Numbered from the stretch's first letter, positions 9,472 through 18,965 are shown. The stretch: 64,000 bases of DNA from Chitinophagaceae bacterium (GCA_003168265.1 PMSV01000006.1:62001-126000); one strand, 5' to 3'. The notes: generated by a model from the letters alone, not told the origin. Numbers and translations: made by a program.

Positions 9472-10185
9472 TCATCCGGCAAGCACATCCGCCAGATGCA
9501 GAGCTTTCAATGGCAGACCCTTATGCCGGATATATCCATCGATATGCATAAGGCAGGAAAGGTCGGTGGATATGATATATTGTGCGCCGGTGGCTGTTGC
9601 ATTGTCGACTTTTTGTTCGGCCATGGCGGCCGAGATCCCATCGAATTTTACTGCAAAAGTGCCTCCGAATCCGCAACAGGTTTCCGATTCGTTCATTTCC
9701 CTCAGTTCAAGCCCTCTTACATTTTTCAAAAGGCGGCGGGGCTCTTCCTTTATGCGACATTCCCTTAAGCCGGCGCAGGAATCATGATAGGTGGCAATGC
9801 CGTTCAGAGTGGCTCCCAGGTCTTCAACCTGAAGGACCTTGACCAGGAATTCCGAGAATTCAAATAATCTTTTCTGCAGATCCTTCATTTCATTGTGCAT
9901 TGAAGAATTTTCAAATAATTTATTATAGTAATTCCTCACAAAGCCAACGCAGGAGGCACTCGGTGCAATAATATATTCAGTGCCTGAGAAATCTTTGATG
10001 AATTTGGAACAAACTTCTTTGGAATCCTCCCAGAACCCTGCATTGAAGGCAGGCTGACCACAGCAGGTTTGGTTTTTATTGTAATGGACCTTACATCCTG
10101 CTTTTTGAAGTACCCTGACCATATTAAAAGCTGTCTCAGGGAAAAGCTGATCAACAAAACAGGGTATAAAAAGCTGCGTGTCCAT
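9472..10185 (-). CDS. LutA/YkgE-like (Fe-S)-binding CCG-domain protein
   Basis: 237 residues with two CCG cysteine-rich domains: NQTCCGQPAFNAGF near residue 37 and SETCCGFGGTFAVK near 190. These match LutA, one subunit of the LutABC L-lactate oxidation complex, related to GlpC and heterodisulfide reductase subunits. No LutB or LutC gene lies next to it here; it sits only 10 bp from ribH. It may work with LutB/C encoded elsewhere, or with another flavoprotein dehydrogenase. Confidence 0.85.
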   Translation of the reverse strand: MDTQLFIPCFVDQLFPETAFNMVRVLQKAGCKVHYNKNQTCCGQPAFNAGFWEDSKEVCSKFIKDFSGTEYIIAPSASCVGFVRNYYNKLFENSSMHNEMKDLQKRLFEFSEFLVKVLQVEDLGATLNGIATYHDSCAGLRECRIKEEPRRLLKNVRGLELREMNESETCCGFGGTFAVKFDGISAAMAEQKVDNATATGAQYIISTDLSCLMHIDGYIRHKGLPLKALHLADVLAG

Positions 10186-10195
10186 TGCTGTAGGT

Positions 10196-10681
10196 TTAAA
10201 TATGGATCATTTTCCATGCCGTAATGGCCGCTTCCTCACCCTTATGTCCATGTTTGCCGCCGGTTCTATCCGACGCCTGTTCGGCATTATCTACTGTCAA
10301 TACCCCAAAGATCGTAGGAACTGCCAACTGGAGATTGAGTTGAACCACTCCTTCTGTGACTGCACGGCAAACATATTCGAAATGCGGGGTATCTCCCCTC
10401 AATACGCAGCCAAGCGCTATAAAAGCATGTGGCCTTTGTTTTTTCTTGTCTTTATTTTCCTGCCAATATTTCTTGATCGCAAAGGCGATCTCGAATGCTC
10501 CGGGAACATGAATGACGAAAATTTTCTTTACACCTAGCTCTGTTAGTTTTTCAACGCATCCCTTTTCCAATTCATCCACTATCTGCGCATTCCACTCAGT
10601 TCTTGCAATGACAACAAAGACATCCTTTTTTAACGGGATGCCTGGCAATTTGAATAATTTGCTGTTTCCGACTTCTGCCAT
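10196..10681 (-). CDS. ribH: 6,7-dimethyl-8-ribityllumazine synthase
   Basis: 161 residues, the usual length for lumazine synthase, which condenses 5-amino-6-ribitylamino-uracil with dihydroxybutanone phosphate in riboflavin synthesis. Seen: RTEWNAQIVDEL, the HVPGAFEIAFA substrate loop, ALGCVLRGDTPHFEYV and PTIFGVLTVDNAEQASDRTG. It is flanked by a LutA-like gene (10 bp downstream) and a TPR gene (52 bp upstream) on the same strand. No FMN riboswitch is evident upstream. Confidence 0.97.
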   Translation of the reverse strand: MAEVGNSKLFKLPGIPLKKDVFVVIARTEWNAQIVDELEKGCVEKLTELGVKKIFVIHVPGAFEIAFAIKKYWQENKDKKKQRPHAFIALGCVLRGDTPHFEYVCRAVTEGVVQLNLQLAVPTIFGVLTVDNAEQASDRTGGKHGHKGEEAAITAWKMIHI

Positions 10682-10733
10682 TTACTTGTATTTCACTGCA
10701 GCTGTTTCTCTCAGGCACTACTTATTTCAGGCA

Positions 10734-11420
10734 CTACTTTATCGTGCCCAGCCTTGCCAGGTATTTGTCAATATCGATCCTGCTCTGCCTGCCCCAATTG
10801 GGATATTTTTCCTTGACCTTCTGGTACATTTCGATGGCTTCCTTGTTCTTTCCCATGCTCTCGTAAAGATATCCGGCTCTGAAAAGGTATTCGGGAGAAA
10901 TCAGATCGTCCTGTTCAAAATAAGTGCCAGCTTTCTTGTATTCTTCGACCGCATCTTCTTTCTTATTCAGTTCGGAATAGGCATCCCCTAGCAGGCCATA
11001 AGCTCTCGCCTGCAATTGGTCTGCCGATGTGGTAAAATCCTTCAGGTATTTGACAGCTCCATTGAAATCTCCCAGTTTTAATGCACAATTTCCTGCGTAG
11101 AATTCGGCAAGATTTCCTGCCTTGGTTCCCCCATATTTGGAAACGATTTTTGCAAAGCCGGGATTCACATTATCTCCTTTCAGGGCAAGTCGAAGAGAAT
11201 CCATCCGGTAATAGTATTCCGCACGGAACATAGATTCCGACGCCTTTTTTTCATTGGGTTCGACGATAAAATTCTTATAGCCAAGGTATCCGGCAATCAG
11301 GATTACAATGGCGCTGATCGCATAACTGATTACCTTTCCGTTTTTATTCCAGAACTGCTCAACTTCAGACACAACATTTTTCTCCGCTTCCAGATGAACA
11401 GGTTTTTTAATTTCAGACAT
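10734..11420 (-). CDS. Membrane-anchored TPR protein (YfgM-like)
   Basis: 228 residues: a cytoplasmic N-terminus of about 30 residues, one transmembrane helix (VISYAISAIVILIAGYLGY), then TPR repeats to the end (LGDAYSELNKKEDAVEEYKK, GYLYESMGKNKEAIEMYQK). The topology resembles YfgM, an ancillary SecYEG-associated chaperone. The family in Bacteroidota is usually annotated only as a tetratricopeptide repeat protein. It lies 21 bp downstream of pdhA and upstream of ribH on the same strand, so it may share a transcript. Confidence 0.85.
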   Translation of the reverse strand: MSEIKKPVHLEAEKNVVSEVEQFWNKNGKVISYAISAIVILIAGYLGYKNFIVEPNEKKASESMFRAEYYYRMDSLRLALKGDNVNPGFAKIVSKYGGTKAGNLAEFYAGNCALKLGDFNGAVKYLKDFTTSADQLQARAYGLLGDAYSELNKKEDAVEEYKKAGTYFEQDDLISPEYLFRAGYLYESMGKNKEAIEMYQKVKEKYPNWGRQSRIDIDKYLARLGTIK

Positions 11421-11441
11421 TTTTATTATTGCTTTTTTTTA

Positions 11442-12437
11442 TTAATCTACTATGAAAGGATAATGCTGGTCGACGTAAACATCCTTAAGCACTTCGTCAT
11501 CTGCGGGCCAGGGGGATTCTTCCGCAAATTTGACCGATGCGGCTACTGCATCGCCAACCCTTTTATTGATCGCATCGATTTCTTCCTGTTTGGCGAATTT
11601 TTGCGTAAGTATCGTACTGAGCACCTGCTGAATCGGGTCCCGCTGCTTATATTCATCCACCTCTTCCTTGGTCCTGTATTTCTGGGGATCTGAAATGGAA
11701 TGTCCCTTGTATCGATAGGTTTTAATTTCCAGAAGGGTCGGACCCCCACCTTCACGGGCTCTTTTAACTGCCCTGGATACGCCCTCATGAACTGCTTCGG
11801 CGCTCATTCCATCAATGGAATCACCTGGCATTTCATAGGCGTCTGCCAATTTATAAATATCTACCACATTGGAAGTTCTTTCAACTGAGGTTCCCATTGC
11901 GTAGTTATTGTTTTCGCAAATGAAGACCACCGGCAATTTCCAAAGCATGGCCAGGTTGAAGACCTCGTGCAATATTCCCTGCCGGGCGGCGCCGTCCCCG
12001 AAAAAGGTGAGGGCTACCGTATCGGTTCCTTTGTATTTTTCAGCAAAAGCAAGCCCTGCACCGGTTCCAATTTGAGCTCCGACAATGCCATGGCCGCCGA
12101 AGAAATTGACACCTACCCCAAAAAAATGCATACTTCCTCCCTTGCCTTTGGCAGTTCCGGTGGCCTTACCATAGAGTTCCGCCATGCAGGCGTCAGCACT
12201 TACTCCTTTGGCCAGAGCCAGGCCATGGTCCCGGTACCCGGTAACGAATTTGTCTTCAGGGCGGGTGGCGGTCATGCATCCTGCCGCGATCGCTTCCTGA
12301 CCGATATATGCATGGAAAAACCCACGAATCTTTCCATCCATCTTATATTTTTCTTCAGCGGTCAATTCGAACTGTCGTATCAATTGCATCAGTTCGTACC
12401 AGTACAGATAAGTATCTTTTGAGAATTTGGTGGCCAA
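11442..12437 (-). CDS. pdhA: Pyruvate dehydrogenase E1 component, alpha subunit
   Basis: 331 residues. The thiamine-diphosphate motif GDGAARQGILHE...ENN lies near 147-177; GSMHFFG and the phosphorylation-loop-like YRYKGHSISDP are also present. With the beta subunit it forms the alpha2beta2 E1 that decarboxylates pyruvate. No pdhB is adjacent, which is normal for many Bacteroidota. The start is TTG at 12437: an in-frame TGA lies nine bases upstream, and the next ATG (residue 17) would remove conserved sequence. Confidence 0.95.
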   Translation of the reverse strand: MATKFSKDTYLYWYELMQLIRQFELTAEEKYKMDGKIRGFFHAYIGQEAIAAGCMTATRPEDKFVTGYRDHGLALAKGVSADACMAELYGKATGTAKGKGGSMHFFGVGVNFFGGHGIVGAQIGTGAGLAFAEKYKGTDTVALTFFGDGAARQGILHEVFNLAMLWKLPVVFICENNNYAMGTSVERTSNVVDIYKLADAYEMPGDSIDGMSAEAVHEGVSRAVKRAREGGGPTLLEIKTYRYKGHSISDPQKYRTKEEVDEYKQRDPIQQVLSTILTQKFAKQEEIDAINKRVGDAVAASVKFAEESPWPADDEVLKDVYVDQHYPFIVD

Positions 12438-12509
12438 TTTCGCTCAAATTTAGGATGGTAAAGATAAGGTGTTGATTTTGGGTTGCAAATATACAGTGTA
12501 GAAGGGAGA

Positions 12510-12538
12510 ATAAAAAGCCGCCCGGTTTTCCGGGCGGC
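12510..12538 (-). terminator. Intrinsic terminator after the M28 peptidase gene
   Basis: A perfect nine-base-pair GC stem (12517-12525 with 12530-12538) and a four-base loop, followed on the minus strand by TTTTTA. It separates the peptidase gene from pdhA. Confidence 0.85.
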
Positions 12539-12557
12539 ACATATCTATTTAAGCCAA

Positions 12558-14126
12558 TCAATCCGGTAACAATCCGTCAAATATGAATTTTTCAGGGATT
12601 GGAATTGGTTTTCTTGGCAGCATTGCATTGCGCATGGCCGTATTGTAGACGAAGGCAGCCAGTATGGTTGACGCCTGCTTCAGATCATCGGGCTCCAGGT
12701 GATCATAGGTGTCGAAATTGGAATGATGGGTACGGGTCTCGTAATCCAGGGGATCCTGAATAAATTGAAAACCCGGAATTCCCACTGCATCGAAGGAAAG
12801 ATGGTCCGTCGACCCGGTATTATGAGGGGTAACCGTTGCAGCGCCCAGATCGTGGAAGGGTTCCAGCCATTTGGTGAATATGGGATTCACCTGTTCATTG
12901 CCCTGGTTGAAGATCCCTCTAATCTTACCTGTGCCGTTGTCCAGGTTATAATAGGCGGAAACCAGTTTTTGTTCCGGCTTTAATTTCATGTCCTGCGGGT
13001 CTCCAAAATGATTTTTGACATAATTGAAGGAACCGATCAGCCCCTGTTCCTCCCCGCCCCATAGAGCGATCCTGATCGTTCGTTTGGGTTGTATATGCAG
13101 GCTCTTAAGAATGCGGATGGCTTCCAGGGCAACAATACAGCCCGCTCCGTTATCTGTCGCTCCAGTCGCACTCTGCCAGGAATCCAGGTGGCCGCCGAGC
13201 ATGACCAGTTGGGCTTTTAGGCCGTGATCCGTTCCCGGAATTTCGGCAACCACATTATAGCCATTAAGATCATCACCATAATATTTTGTCCTGATATCCA
13301 GTTCAATTTTGACCGGGGTGCCTCCGAGAAGCAGCCTTTGCAATCGCAGATAATCCTCCTTTTCCAGAATCAGTTTTGGAAGAGCCGGCTGATCTCTTTT
13401 CCCATACCCTCCGAAACCATCCACAAAAACGGCCCCGTCTCCTGCTTCATCTGACATTTCGAGGAGCGCGAGGGCCCCGGTTGAGAACAGCAGGTTGCGG
13501 ATCTTCACCATCTTAATGAGTTGCGGGAGGAACATATTGATCATTTGCCGGCTGATCATGTATTGGTCTGTCATATGTTCGAGTGCGCTATCGGAATAGC
13601 GGCTTGCATCAGCCTTGAAATTGGGATCAACGACACTGTCCGAACGCAGCGCAATAACGATATGACCCTTGATCTGATCGGCGTGCTGAGTAATATAAGC
13701 GGAATCCATTTTTTCGATCAGGAAAACCGATGACTCTTTCAATCCATCCGTGCCGCCACTCCAGGGTGATGGATAGGAAATGAAATTTGCGTAATAAGGG
13801 GATTTCATAGCAGCATAGGATCTTTCAACTGACCATCCATAACCGAATTCACCCCAGGGTTCCAGTTTAACGTTCACGAGCCCCCATTGTTGAAGAAGAC
13901 CCTTTATCCAGTCTGCTGCACGATGGTATCCAGGGGAATTGGTGAGCCGGGAACCTGCGATATCGGTGATCTGATGGGCGATCCATTTCACTTGCGAATG
14001 ATTCATTCCTTCTTCCCTGATTTTTGCAATCATCGCCGTGTCGGTCGATTCTTCCTGCGAAAATAAAATGTCAGCCGGAAGGATCAAAACCAGAACAAGC
14101 ATTAATTTCCACTTTCTCATATGCAT
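12558..14126 (-). CDS. M28-family zinc metallopeptidase, exported
   Basis: About 522 residues from ATG 14126 (or 14120). An upstream in-frame TTG/ATG-rich extension would precede the signal peptide and reach into the recF intergenic region, so it is rejected. A signal peptide (LILPADILFS) is followed by a PA-like insert domain, then the M28 catalytic domain. Zinc ligands are visible as LGGHLDSW (His), ATDNGAG (bridging Asp), GGEEQG (general-base and ligand Glu), NLDNGTG (Asp) and TDHLSFD (His). It is a periplasmic or secreted aminopeptidase or carboxypeptidase of the PSMA/Q-like group. It is divergent from recF. Confidence 0.92.
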   Translation of the reverse strand: MHMRKWKLMLVLVLILPADILFSQEESTDTAMIAKIREEGMNHSQVKWIAHQITDIAGSRLTNSPGYHRAADWIKGLLQQWGLVNVKLEPWGEFGYGWSVERSYAAMKSPYYANFISYPSPWSGGTDGLKESSVFLIEKMDSAYITQHADQIKGHIVIALRSDSVVDPNFKADASRYSDSALEHMTDQYMISRQMINMFLPQLIKMVKIRNLLFSTGALALLEMSDEAGDGAVFVDGFGGYGKRDQPALPKLILEKEDYLRLQRLLLGGTPVKIELDIRTKYYGDDLNGYNVVAEIPGTDHGLKAQLVMLGGHLDSWQSATGATDNGAGCIVALEAIRILKSLHIQPKRTIRIALWGGEEQGLIGSFNYVKNHFGDPQDMKLKPEQKLVSAYYNLDNGTGKIRGIFNQGNEQVNPIFTKWLEPFHDLGAATVTPHNTGSTDHLSFDAVGIPGFQFIQDPLDYETRTHHSNFDTYDHLEPDDLKQASTILAAFVYNTAMRNAMLPRKPIPIPEKFIFDGLLPD

Positions 14127-14236
14127 TGTTTTTTTTTGGTAAGATGTAATTGACCGGGAAAAGTTACAGATTTTCGGAAATAGGAAGACAATTAGTTGAC
14201 AGGCGGCTCGATCCGGCCTGAGCAACAAGTCTTATA

Positions 14237-15337
14237 TTGCGCGGGAATAATCTCTTGCTTTTACTCAGGAACATATCGTTATTACAGTTTAAGAACTACA
14301 AGCAATCTGAATTTAGATTCGATCGAAGGCTTGTAGGAATCTGTGGCAGGAACGGAGTAGGGAAGACCAATCTGCTGGATGCCATTTATTATCTCTGTTT
14401 TACAAGAAGTTATTTCACAAAATCGGATGCACTTAACCAGTCGCAGGGGAGTGCCGGATTTCGCATCGAGGCCGCCTTCAGCCTGGGCAATCAGCATGAA
14501 GCGGTCCTTTGCATATTGCGGGAAAACGGTAAAAAGGAATTCCTCCGTAACGGGGAAGGCTATGAGAAATTCTCAGACTATGTGGGGAAATTCCCCTGTG
14601 TTATGGTAGCGCCTGATGATTTACATATGATCACCGGAGGCAGTGAAGAAAGAAGGAGATTTCTAGATACCCTCTTATGCCAATTAGACCCAAACTACCT
14701 GAAATGCCTGATCAAATACAACAGGACCCTCCAACAGAAAAATAGCCATCTGAGAGCCCTTGCCGAAAAACGACAGGATGACAATCAATTACTGGATGTC
14801 TATGATTCCCAACTGATGGAAAGCGGAAATTCTATTTTCCAAAAAAGAAAGGAATTTACATCAGGTCTGATCGAATCGATCAAAAAATTCTATTTTGAAA
14901 TTGCGGGCAGACCGGAGGCGCTCGAACTGGACTATGAAAGCCAATTGCTGGAACGCGGATTTGATCAGCTTTTGAAGGATTCCCGCGAAAGAGATCTTAT
15001 TACCCAGAGAAGCACGGCAGGCATTCAAAGGGACGAGATCGAAATAAAACTAATGGATCAGTCCTTCCGGGCAATTGCCTCACAGGGACAACGCAAAAGC
15101 CTGTTGTTCGCAATGAAAATGGCGGAGTTCGAAATCCTTAAAAAAGAGAAGGGTTTTGCCCCCATTCTTTTACTCGATGATGTTTTTGAAAAACTGGATG
15201 AAGGAAGGATGAGCAACCTGCTCAACTGGGCCTGCATACGCAATGAAGGACAGGTATTTATCACAGATACACATTGCCAGCGCATTATCCGGGAATTTCA
15301 GGAATTGGGAGTGGAAGGTCAGCAGATCCATTTATAA
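14237..15337 (+). CDS. recF: DNA replication and repair protein RecF
   Basis: 366 residues, the typical length. Walker A GRNGVGKTN at 37-45, ABC signature-like SQGQRKSL, and Walker B LLLDDVFEKLDEGR near the C-terminus. RecF loads RecA at gaps with RecO/RecR. No ATG fits the N-terminus; TTG at 14237 or TTG at 14255 (giving MLLLRNISLLQFKNYK) are the candidates, and the latter gives the more usual family start. The DciA gene follows after 35 bp. Confidence 0.96.
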   Translation: MRGNNLLLLLRNISLLQFKNYKQSEFRFDRRLVGICGRNGVGKTNLLDAIYYLCFTRSYFTKSDALNQSQGSAGFRIEAAFSLGNQHEAVLCILRENGKKEFLRNGEGYEKFSDYVGKFPCVMVAPDDLHMITGGSEERRRFLDTLLCQLDPNYLKCLIKYNRTLQQKNSHLRALAEKRQDDNQLLDVYDSQLMESGNSIFQKRKEFTSGLIESIKKFYFEIAGRPEALELDYESQLLERGFDQLLKDSRERDLITQRSTAGIQRDEIEIKLMDQSFRAIASQGQRKSLLFAMKMAEFEILKKEKGFAPILLLDDVFEKLDEGRMSNLLNWACIRNEGQVFITDTHCQRIIREFQELGVEGQQIHL

Positions 15338-15372
15338 ACTTCCAATTGAGCACCACTGCTTATCTTTAACCA

Positions 15373-15654
15373 ATGGGAGAATATTCATTGGGAGAAGCCA
15401 TGAAGCAGTTCCTGAAACAGAGCCGGATCAGGAATTCCATTCAAGCCTTCCAGATAGAAGAAGCCTGGGAAAAAATTGTAGGCAAGACGATTGCCAAATA
15501 CACTGAAAAAATTGAATTGCACGGACATACGCTGATTATCTCTACTTCTGTAGCGCCCCTGAAAAATGAGCTGCTTTATCAAAAAGAAAAAATCATCGAG
15601 CGGGTCAATGAAGAGCTGGGCGAAAAAAAAGTAAAAGAAGTGATGGTGAAATGA
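15373..15654 (+). CDS. DUF721/DciA-like protein
   Basis: 93 residues spanning a DUF721 domain (EAWEKIVGKTIAKYTEKIEL and PLKNELLYQKEKIIERVNEE). DciA proteins are the ancestral loaders of the DnaB replicative helicase in bacteria lacking DnaC/DnaI. This short form without a long C-terminal tail is usual in Bacteroidota and is commonly found directly behind recF, as here. It is likely cotranscribed with recF. Confidence 0.85.
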   Translation: MGEYSLGEAMKQFLKQSRIRNSIQAFQIEEAWEKIVGKTIAKYTEKIELHGHTLIISTSVAPLKNELLYQKEKIIERVNEELGEKKVKEVMVK

Positions 15655-15672
15655 TGATCTCAACCTACCCCT

Positions 15673-16830
15673 TCAATCATTAGAAGGGATTTCATTCATA
15701 ACCAATATCGCCTTGTCGAAATCCGCTCCAGCCCATTTATCCGCAATCGTTGGGCCTTTCAGAAGGTAGAGCGTCGGGTTTACACGGGAAGCTGTTTTGA
15801 TCGCCGTAGCGTCGCATTTGAAAACCGCGATGGATGAGGGCGAGGATGAGGATGAATCTATATCTAATCCGTTTTTTTCGATAAAACTCTCTGTGTTATC
15901 CGCCTCCGCCGTGATGAAAAAAACCGGGACATGCTTGGATTTGGCAAAAGTGTAGATAGCGGCAAATTCCTTGGCCCAGGAAGGGTCGGGTTCCTTCCAT
16001 TCTTTGACAAAGAGAAAAAGCTTATATCCTTTTAGTTCAAGAACCGCCTGTGTGATATCGGTACCTGAAAGGGTCATCAGGCTGAAGTCTTTTATCGCCG
16101 GCTCTGCATTTCCCTTCCGGATGAGTTTATCAAAACGTTTTACGAACTTATAGCTGCTGTCGAAATCACTGGGAAAGCGATCGGCGGTGAATTCGATCTC
16201 CCGGCCATTTTTATTATAAACAAAGGTAATCACGGTGCTATCGGGTATGGAACCGGGAGGTGGTTTCATGCCCTCAAGAATATTAGCTGATTTCCGGTAA
16301 GGCAGGCAATCGACCATGGGCAGGTGCTGCAACACGAACCATTGAAAGGCAAAAGAAAAGATGGTAGCCAGTACCAGGACCGCAATACTGATCTTCTGTG
16401 AAAGAAAGGGTTTGATCTGGTTTCTCCAGGCAAATAGAAAAAGGATCAGTATCAGCAGGATCAGGTCCTTGGTGAATGACTCTCCGGCAGTCAATGGAAT
16501 GCAATCCCCAAAACAACCGCATTCGCGGACCCTCCCGGAGAGGTAGGCATAACCCGTAAGAAAAGTAAAAAACACAATAAGGAGCAACAACAACCAACTG
16601 AATATTCTCATTCTCCAACCGACCAACAAGGCAAAACCGGCCACGATCTCGAATAGGATCATGAGTACGGAAAATGCCAGGGTAAGACTATCCAGCCAAT
16701 GGAAATTCCAGACATCAAAAAATTCCTGCATTTTATAGCTGAGCCCCAGAGGATCATTGGCTTTGACCAGCCCGGAAAAGATAAAGAACACCCCTACTAT
16801 AAACCTGATAATATAAACCGTACGTCGCAT
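15673..16830 (-). CDS. BT_3928-family DoxX/MauE-like membrane protein
   Basis: 385 residues. The N-terminal 150 residues carry four membrane helices of the DoxX/MauE type (FIVGVFFIFSGLVKANDPLG), with a CGCFGDC motif in the loop before helix 4. A fifth helix lies near 147-168. The C-terminal part (about 190-385) is a soluble, thioredoxin-like extracytoplasmic domain without an obvious CXXC. A Ser-rich patch (SSSSSPSS) sits near residue 330. In Bacteroidota this gene regularly lies next to DUF1599 and folP, as here. The function is unknown; redox handling across the inner membrane is a plausible inference. Confidence 0.85.
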   Translation of the reverse strand: MRRTVYIIRFIVGVFFIFSGLVKANDPLGLSYKMQEFFDVWNFHWLDSLTLAFSVLMILFEIVAGFALLVGWRMRIFSWLLLLLIVFFTFLTGYAYLSGRVRECGCFGDCIPLTAGESFTKDLILLILILFLFAWRNQIKPFLSQKISIAVLVLATIFSFAFQWFVLQHLPMVDCLPYRKSANILEGMKPPPGSIPDSTVITFVYNKNGREIEFTADRFPSDFDSSYKFVKRFDKLIRKGNAEPAIKDFSLMTLSGTDITQAVLELKGYKLFLFVKEWKEPDPSWAKEFAAIYTFAKSKHVPVFFITAEADNTESFIEKNGLDIDSSSSSPSSIAVFKCDATAIKTASRVNPTLYLLKGPTIADKWAGADFDKAILVMNEIPSND

Positions 16831-16847
16831 GATGATTTGAGTTTTGA

Positions 16848-17399
16848 TCAGGATCCGTGCATCCCTTCCTCAATCAGGATCAGGCCAAACAGGGAATAAT
16901 TGATTATGTCGATAAGGTTGGAATCGATGCCTTCACTGATCAGGGTCTTTCCTTCATTGGTGAGGATCTGGCGGATGCGTAACAATTTCACCAGGATCAG
17001 GTCAACGAAGCTCTCCTGGCTCATTTCCCGCCAGGCTTCACCATAATCGTGGTTTTTATCCAACATCGTGGATCTGGCAGCCTTCATCTTCCTGTCATAC
17101 CAATCGCTTGCCTGCTCCAAAGGCAGATCTTCAACCGACTCATTGCCAAAATCCAGTTGAATCAGGCCGATGACTCCATAGTTTGCCATTCCTTTGAACT
17201 CGCTTGCGATATCGTCGTCCACCCGCTGTTTTTTGATCTGCTGTATGTTTTTGATTCTTTGAGCTTTTATGAAGATCTGATCGGCGATGGAAATGGATCT
17301 AAGCACACGCCAGGAAGTTCCGTAGTCCTTAGTCTTATTGATAAAAATTTCTTTACAGGACTTGACCATGCTTTCATATTGCCGAACCGTATCCTTCAT
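16848..17399 (-). CDS. DUF1599 protein
   Basis: About 183 residues with the duplicated DUF1599 pattern: CKEIFINKTKDYGTSWRVLR near the start and TMLDKNHDYGEAWREMS in the second half. Each DYG-x-(S/A)W segment follows a helix. The family has been linked to nucleotide modification by association, but no activity is established for this branch. The ATG at 17399 fits family starts better than the TTG at 17423. It lies 17 bp upstream of the BT_3928 gene and is divergent from folP. Confidence 0.85.
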   Translation of the reverse strand: MKDTVRQYESMVKSCKEIFINKTKDYGTSWRVLRSISIADQIFIKAQRIKNIQQIKKQRVDDDIASEFKGMANYGVIGLIQLDFGNESVEDLPLEQASDWYDRKMKAARSTMLDKNHDYGEAWREMSQESFVDLILVKLLRIRQILTNEGKTLISEGIDSNLIDIINYSLFGLILIEEGMHGS

Positions 17400-17466
17400 T
17401 TCCTTATTTGCTGTTATATTCAATTAATTGGTGAAATTTACTGCCAAAAGTAAACATAAGTGATTA

Positions 17467-18303
17467 ATGTTCACGTTGAATTGTAAGGGCAAATTATTGA
17501 CTCTCCACCGCCCGCTCATAATGGGAATCATAAACCTGACCCCGGATTCATTTTATTCGGGAAGCAGGCTAATGTTAAACGATGAAATATTGCGAAGGGC
17601 AGAACAAATGCTTCAGGAAGGAGCTGACATCCTGGACCTGGGCGGACAGAGCAGCAGGCCAGGTAGCATTGCCGTAGGAGAGGAGATCGAATTGGAAAGA
17701 CTCCTGGAACCTATTTCCATGATTAAAAAAGAATTTCCTGATACCATCCTGTCGGTTGATACCTATCGTTCAAGGGTAGCCGCTGAGGCGGTGGAAGCCG
17801 GGGCATCAATCGTGAATGATATCAGCGGCGGCAACCTTGATCTTCGGATGTTGGAGGCCGTTGCAGGGCTTGGAGTGCCCTATATCTGCATGCATATGAA
17901 GGGGGATCCGGAAACCATGCAAAAGGAGCCTCAATATGATAATCTCATGGAGGAATTGCTTCGTTTTTTTGCAGATAAATTAAAACAATGCAGGCTGGCA
18001 GGGATCAATGATATTATTATCGATCCGGGCTTCGGTTTCGGAAAGACCCGACGTCACAATTTTGAGATCCTTGAGAAATTGTCGCTGTTCCGGATATTTG
18101 AAAGACCGGTAATGCTGGGAATTTCCAGAAAATCTACCATTTACAAAACTTTATCTATCACAGCAGAGGAAGCATTGAACGGGACCACCGTATTGAATAC
18201 GATCGGGCTTATAAATGGCGCTGATATCCTGCGAGTGCACGATGTAGAACCTGCCCTGGAAGTTGTGAAGCTTGTTGGCGCTTATAGGGATCAGGCGGTT
18301 TGA
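17467..18303 (+). CDS. folP: Dihydropteroate synthase
   Basis: 278 residues, complete. Seen: MGIINLTPDSFYSGSR, DLGGQSSRPGS, SVDTYRS, VNDISGG, MHMKGDPETMQ, DPGFGFGKT and GISRKS, covering all pterin and pABA site motifs of the TIM barrel. It joins p-aminobenzoate to dihydropterin pyrophosphate in folate synthesis. It overlaps the convergent methyltransferase gene by 13 bp. Confidence 0.97.
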   Translation: MFTLNCKGKLLTLHRPLIMGIINLTPDSFYSGSRLMLNDEILRRAEQMLQEGADILDLGGQSSRPGSIAVGEEIELERLLEPISMIKKEFPDTILSVDTYRSRVAAEAVEAGASIVNDISGGNLDLRMLEAVAGLGVPYICMHMKGDPETMQKEPQYDNLMEELLRFFADKLKQCRLAGINDIIIDPGFGFGKTRRHNFEILEKLSLFRIFERPVMLGISRKSTIYKTLSITAEEALNGTTVLNTIGLINGADILRVHDVEPALEVVKLVGAYRDQAV

Positions 18304-18965
18304 TCCGGGCCGTCTTCGAAGGTTTTTTGTTTTCCCCATAATACAAAGAGACTGTCCAAATAAACAGTTTGAAATTCAGGCTTGTCGAGAAGGCTGCCAA
18401 TTTCTATCAGGGGTTCCCATTTCAGGTCTTCCACCGAATAGGATTCGCCGAGCCAGCTTACAGTGAGCTTTAAGACCGGATTAGCGATGTTTTTCAGCCA
18501 GTTTTCGGGGTACTTATAGTCAATGAAGCAGAGTATGCCTTTGCCGGGTTTCAGATAATGACCCACCTGTTTGATCCATTGGGCGCCGATGAGGGGATCG
18601 TACCAGCAAAGGGCGAAAAATGCGAAATCAGCATTCTGGTCGGTATGAAAGTCCCGGATATCACCCTGTATAAACCTGATATTTTTCCAGTGATGCTTTT
18701 CTGCTCTTTTACGGGCTATGGAAAGCATTTTTTCATTGGCATCAATTGCCAGAATGGAGCCCTCCGGTCCAATAATGCTTTGGATTGGTTCCAGGCTAAG
18801 GCCACTCCCGCAACAAATATCCAAAACATTATCGCCCTTTTTGAGACCCGCAAGTTTCAGTGCCCTGGTACGGTGCAGTTGGTCGCGGCCAAGTTGAAAT
18901 AGGTTTACGATAAAATCATATTTCCAGTAAGAATGGTCATATACTTTATCAAACCTGCCTTCCAT
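18291..18965 (-). CDS. Class I SAM-dependent methyltransferase
   Basis: 224 residues with a Rossmann methyltransferase core. Motif I is NVLDICCGSGLSL (about 46-58), motif II LAIDANEKML, motif III-like FIQGDIRDF and motif IV ADFAFFALCWYDP. It resembles UbiE-like small-molecule methyltransferases, but the substrate is not indicated. The 3' end overlaps folP by 13 bp in convergent orientation. Confidence 0.85.
   Translation of the reverse strand: MEGRFDKVYDHSYWKYDFIVNLFQLGRDQLHRTRALKLAGLKKGDNVLDICCGSGLSLEPIQSIIGPEGSILAIDANEKMLSIARKRAEKHHWKNIRFIQGDIRDFHTDQNADFAFFALCWYDPLIGAQWIKQVGHYLKPGKGILCFIDYKYPENWLKNIANPVLKLTVSWLGESYSVEDLKWEPLIEIGSLLDKPEFQTVYLDSLFVLWGKQKTFEDGPDQTA

Noticed and set aside
13024-13733. 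Several open frames opposite the M28 peptidase gene
   Set aside because: They are antisense shadows. The minus-strand gene has full zinc-site motifs and a signal peptide.
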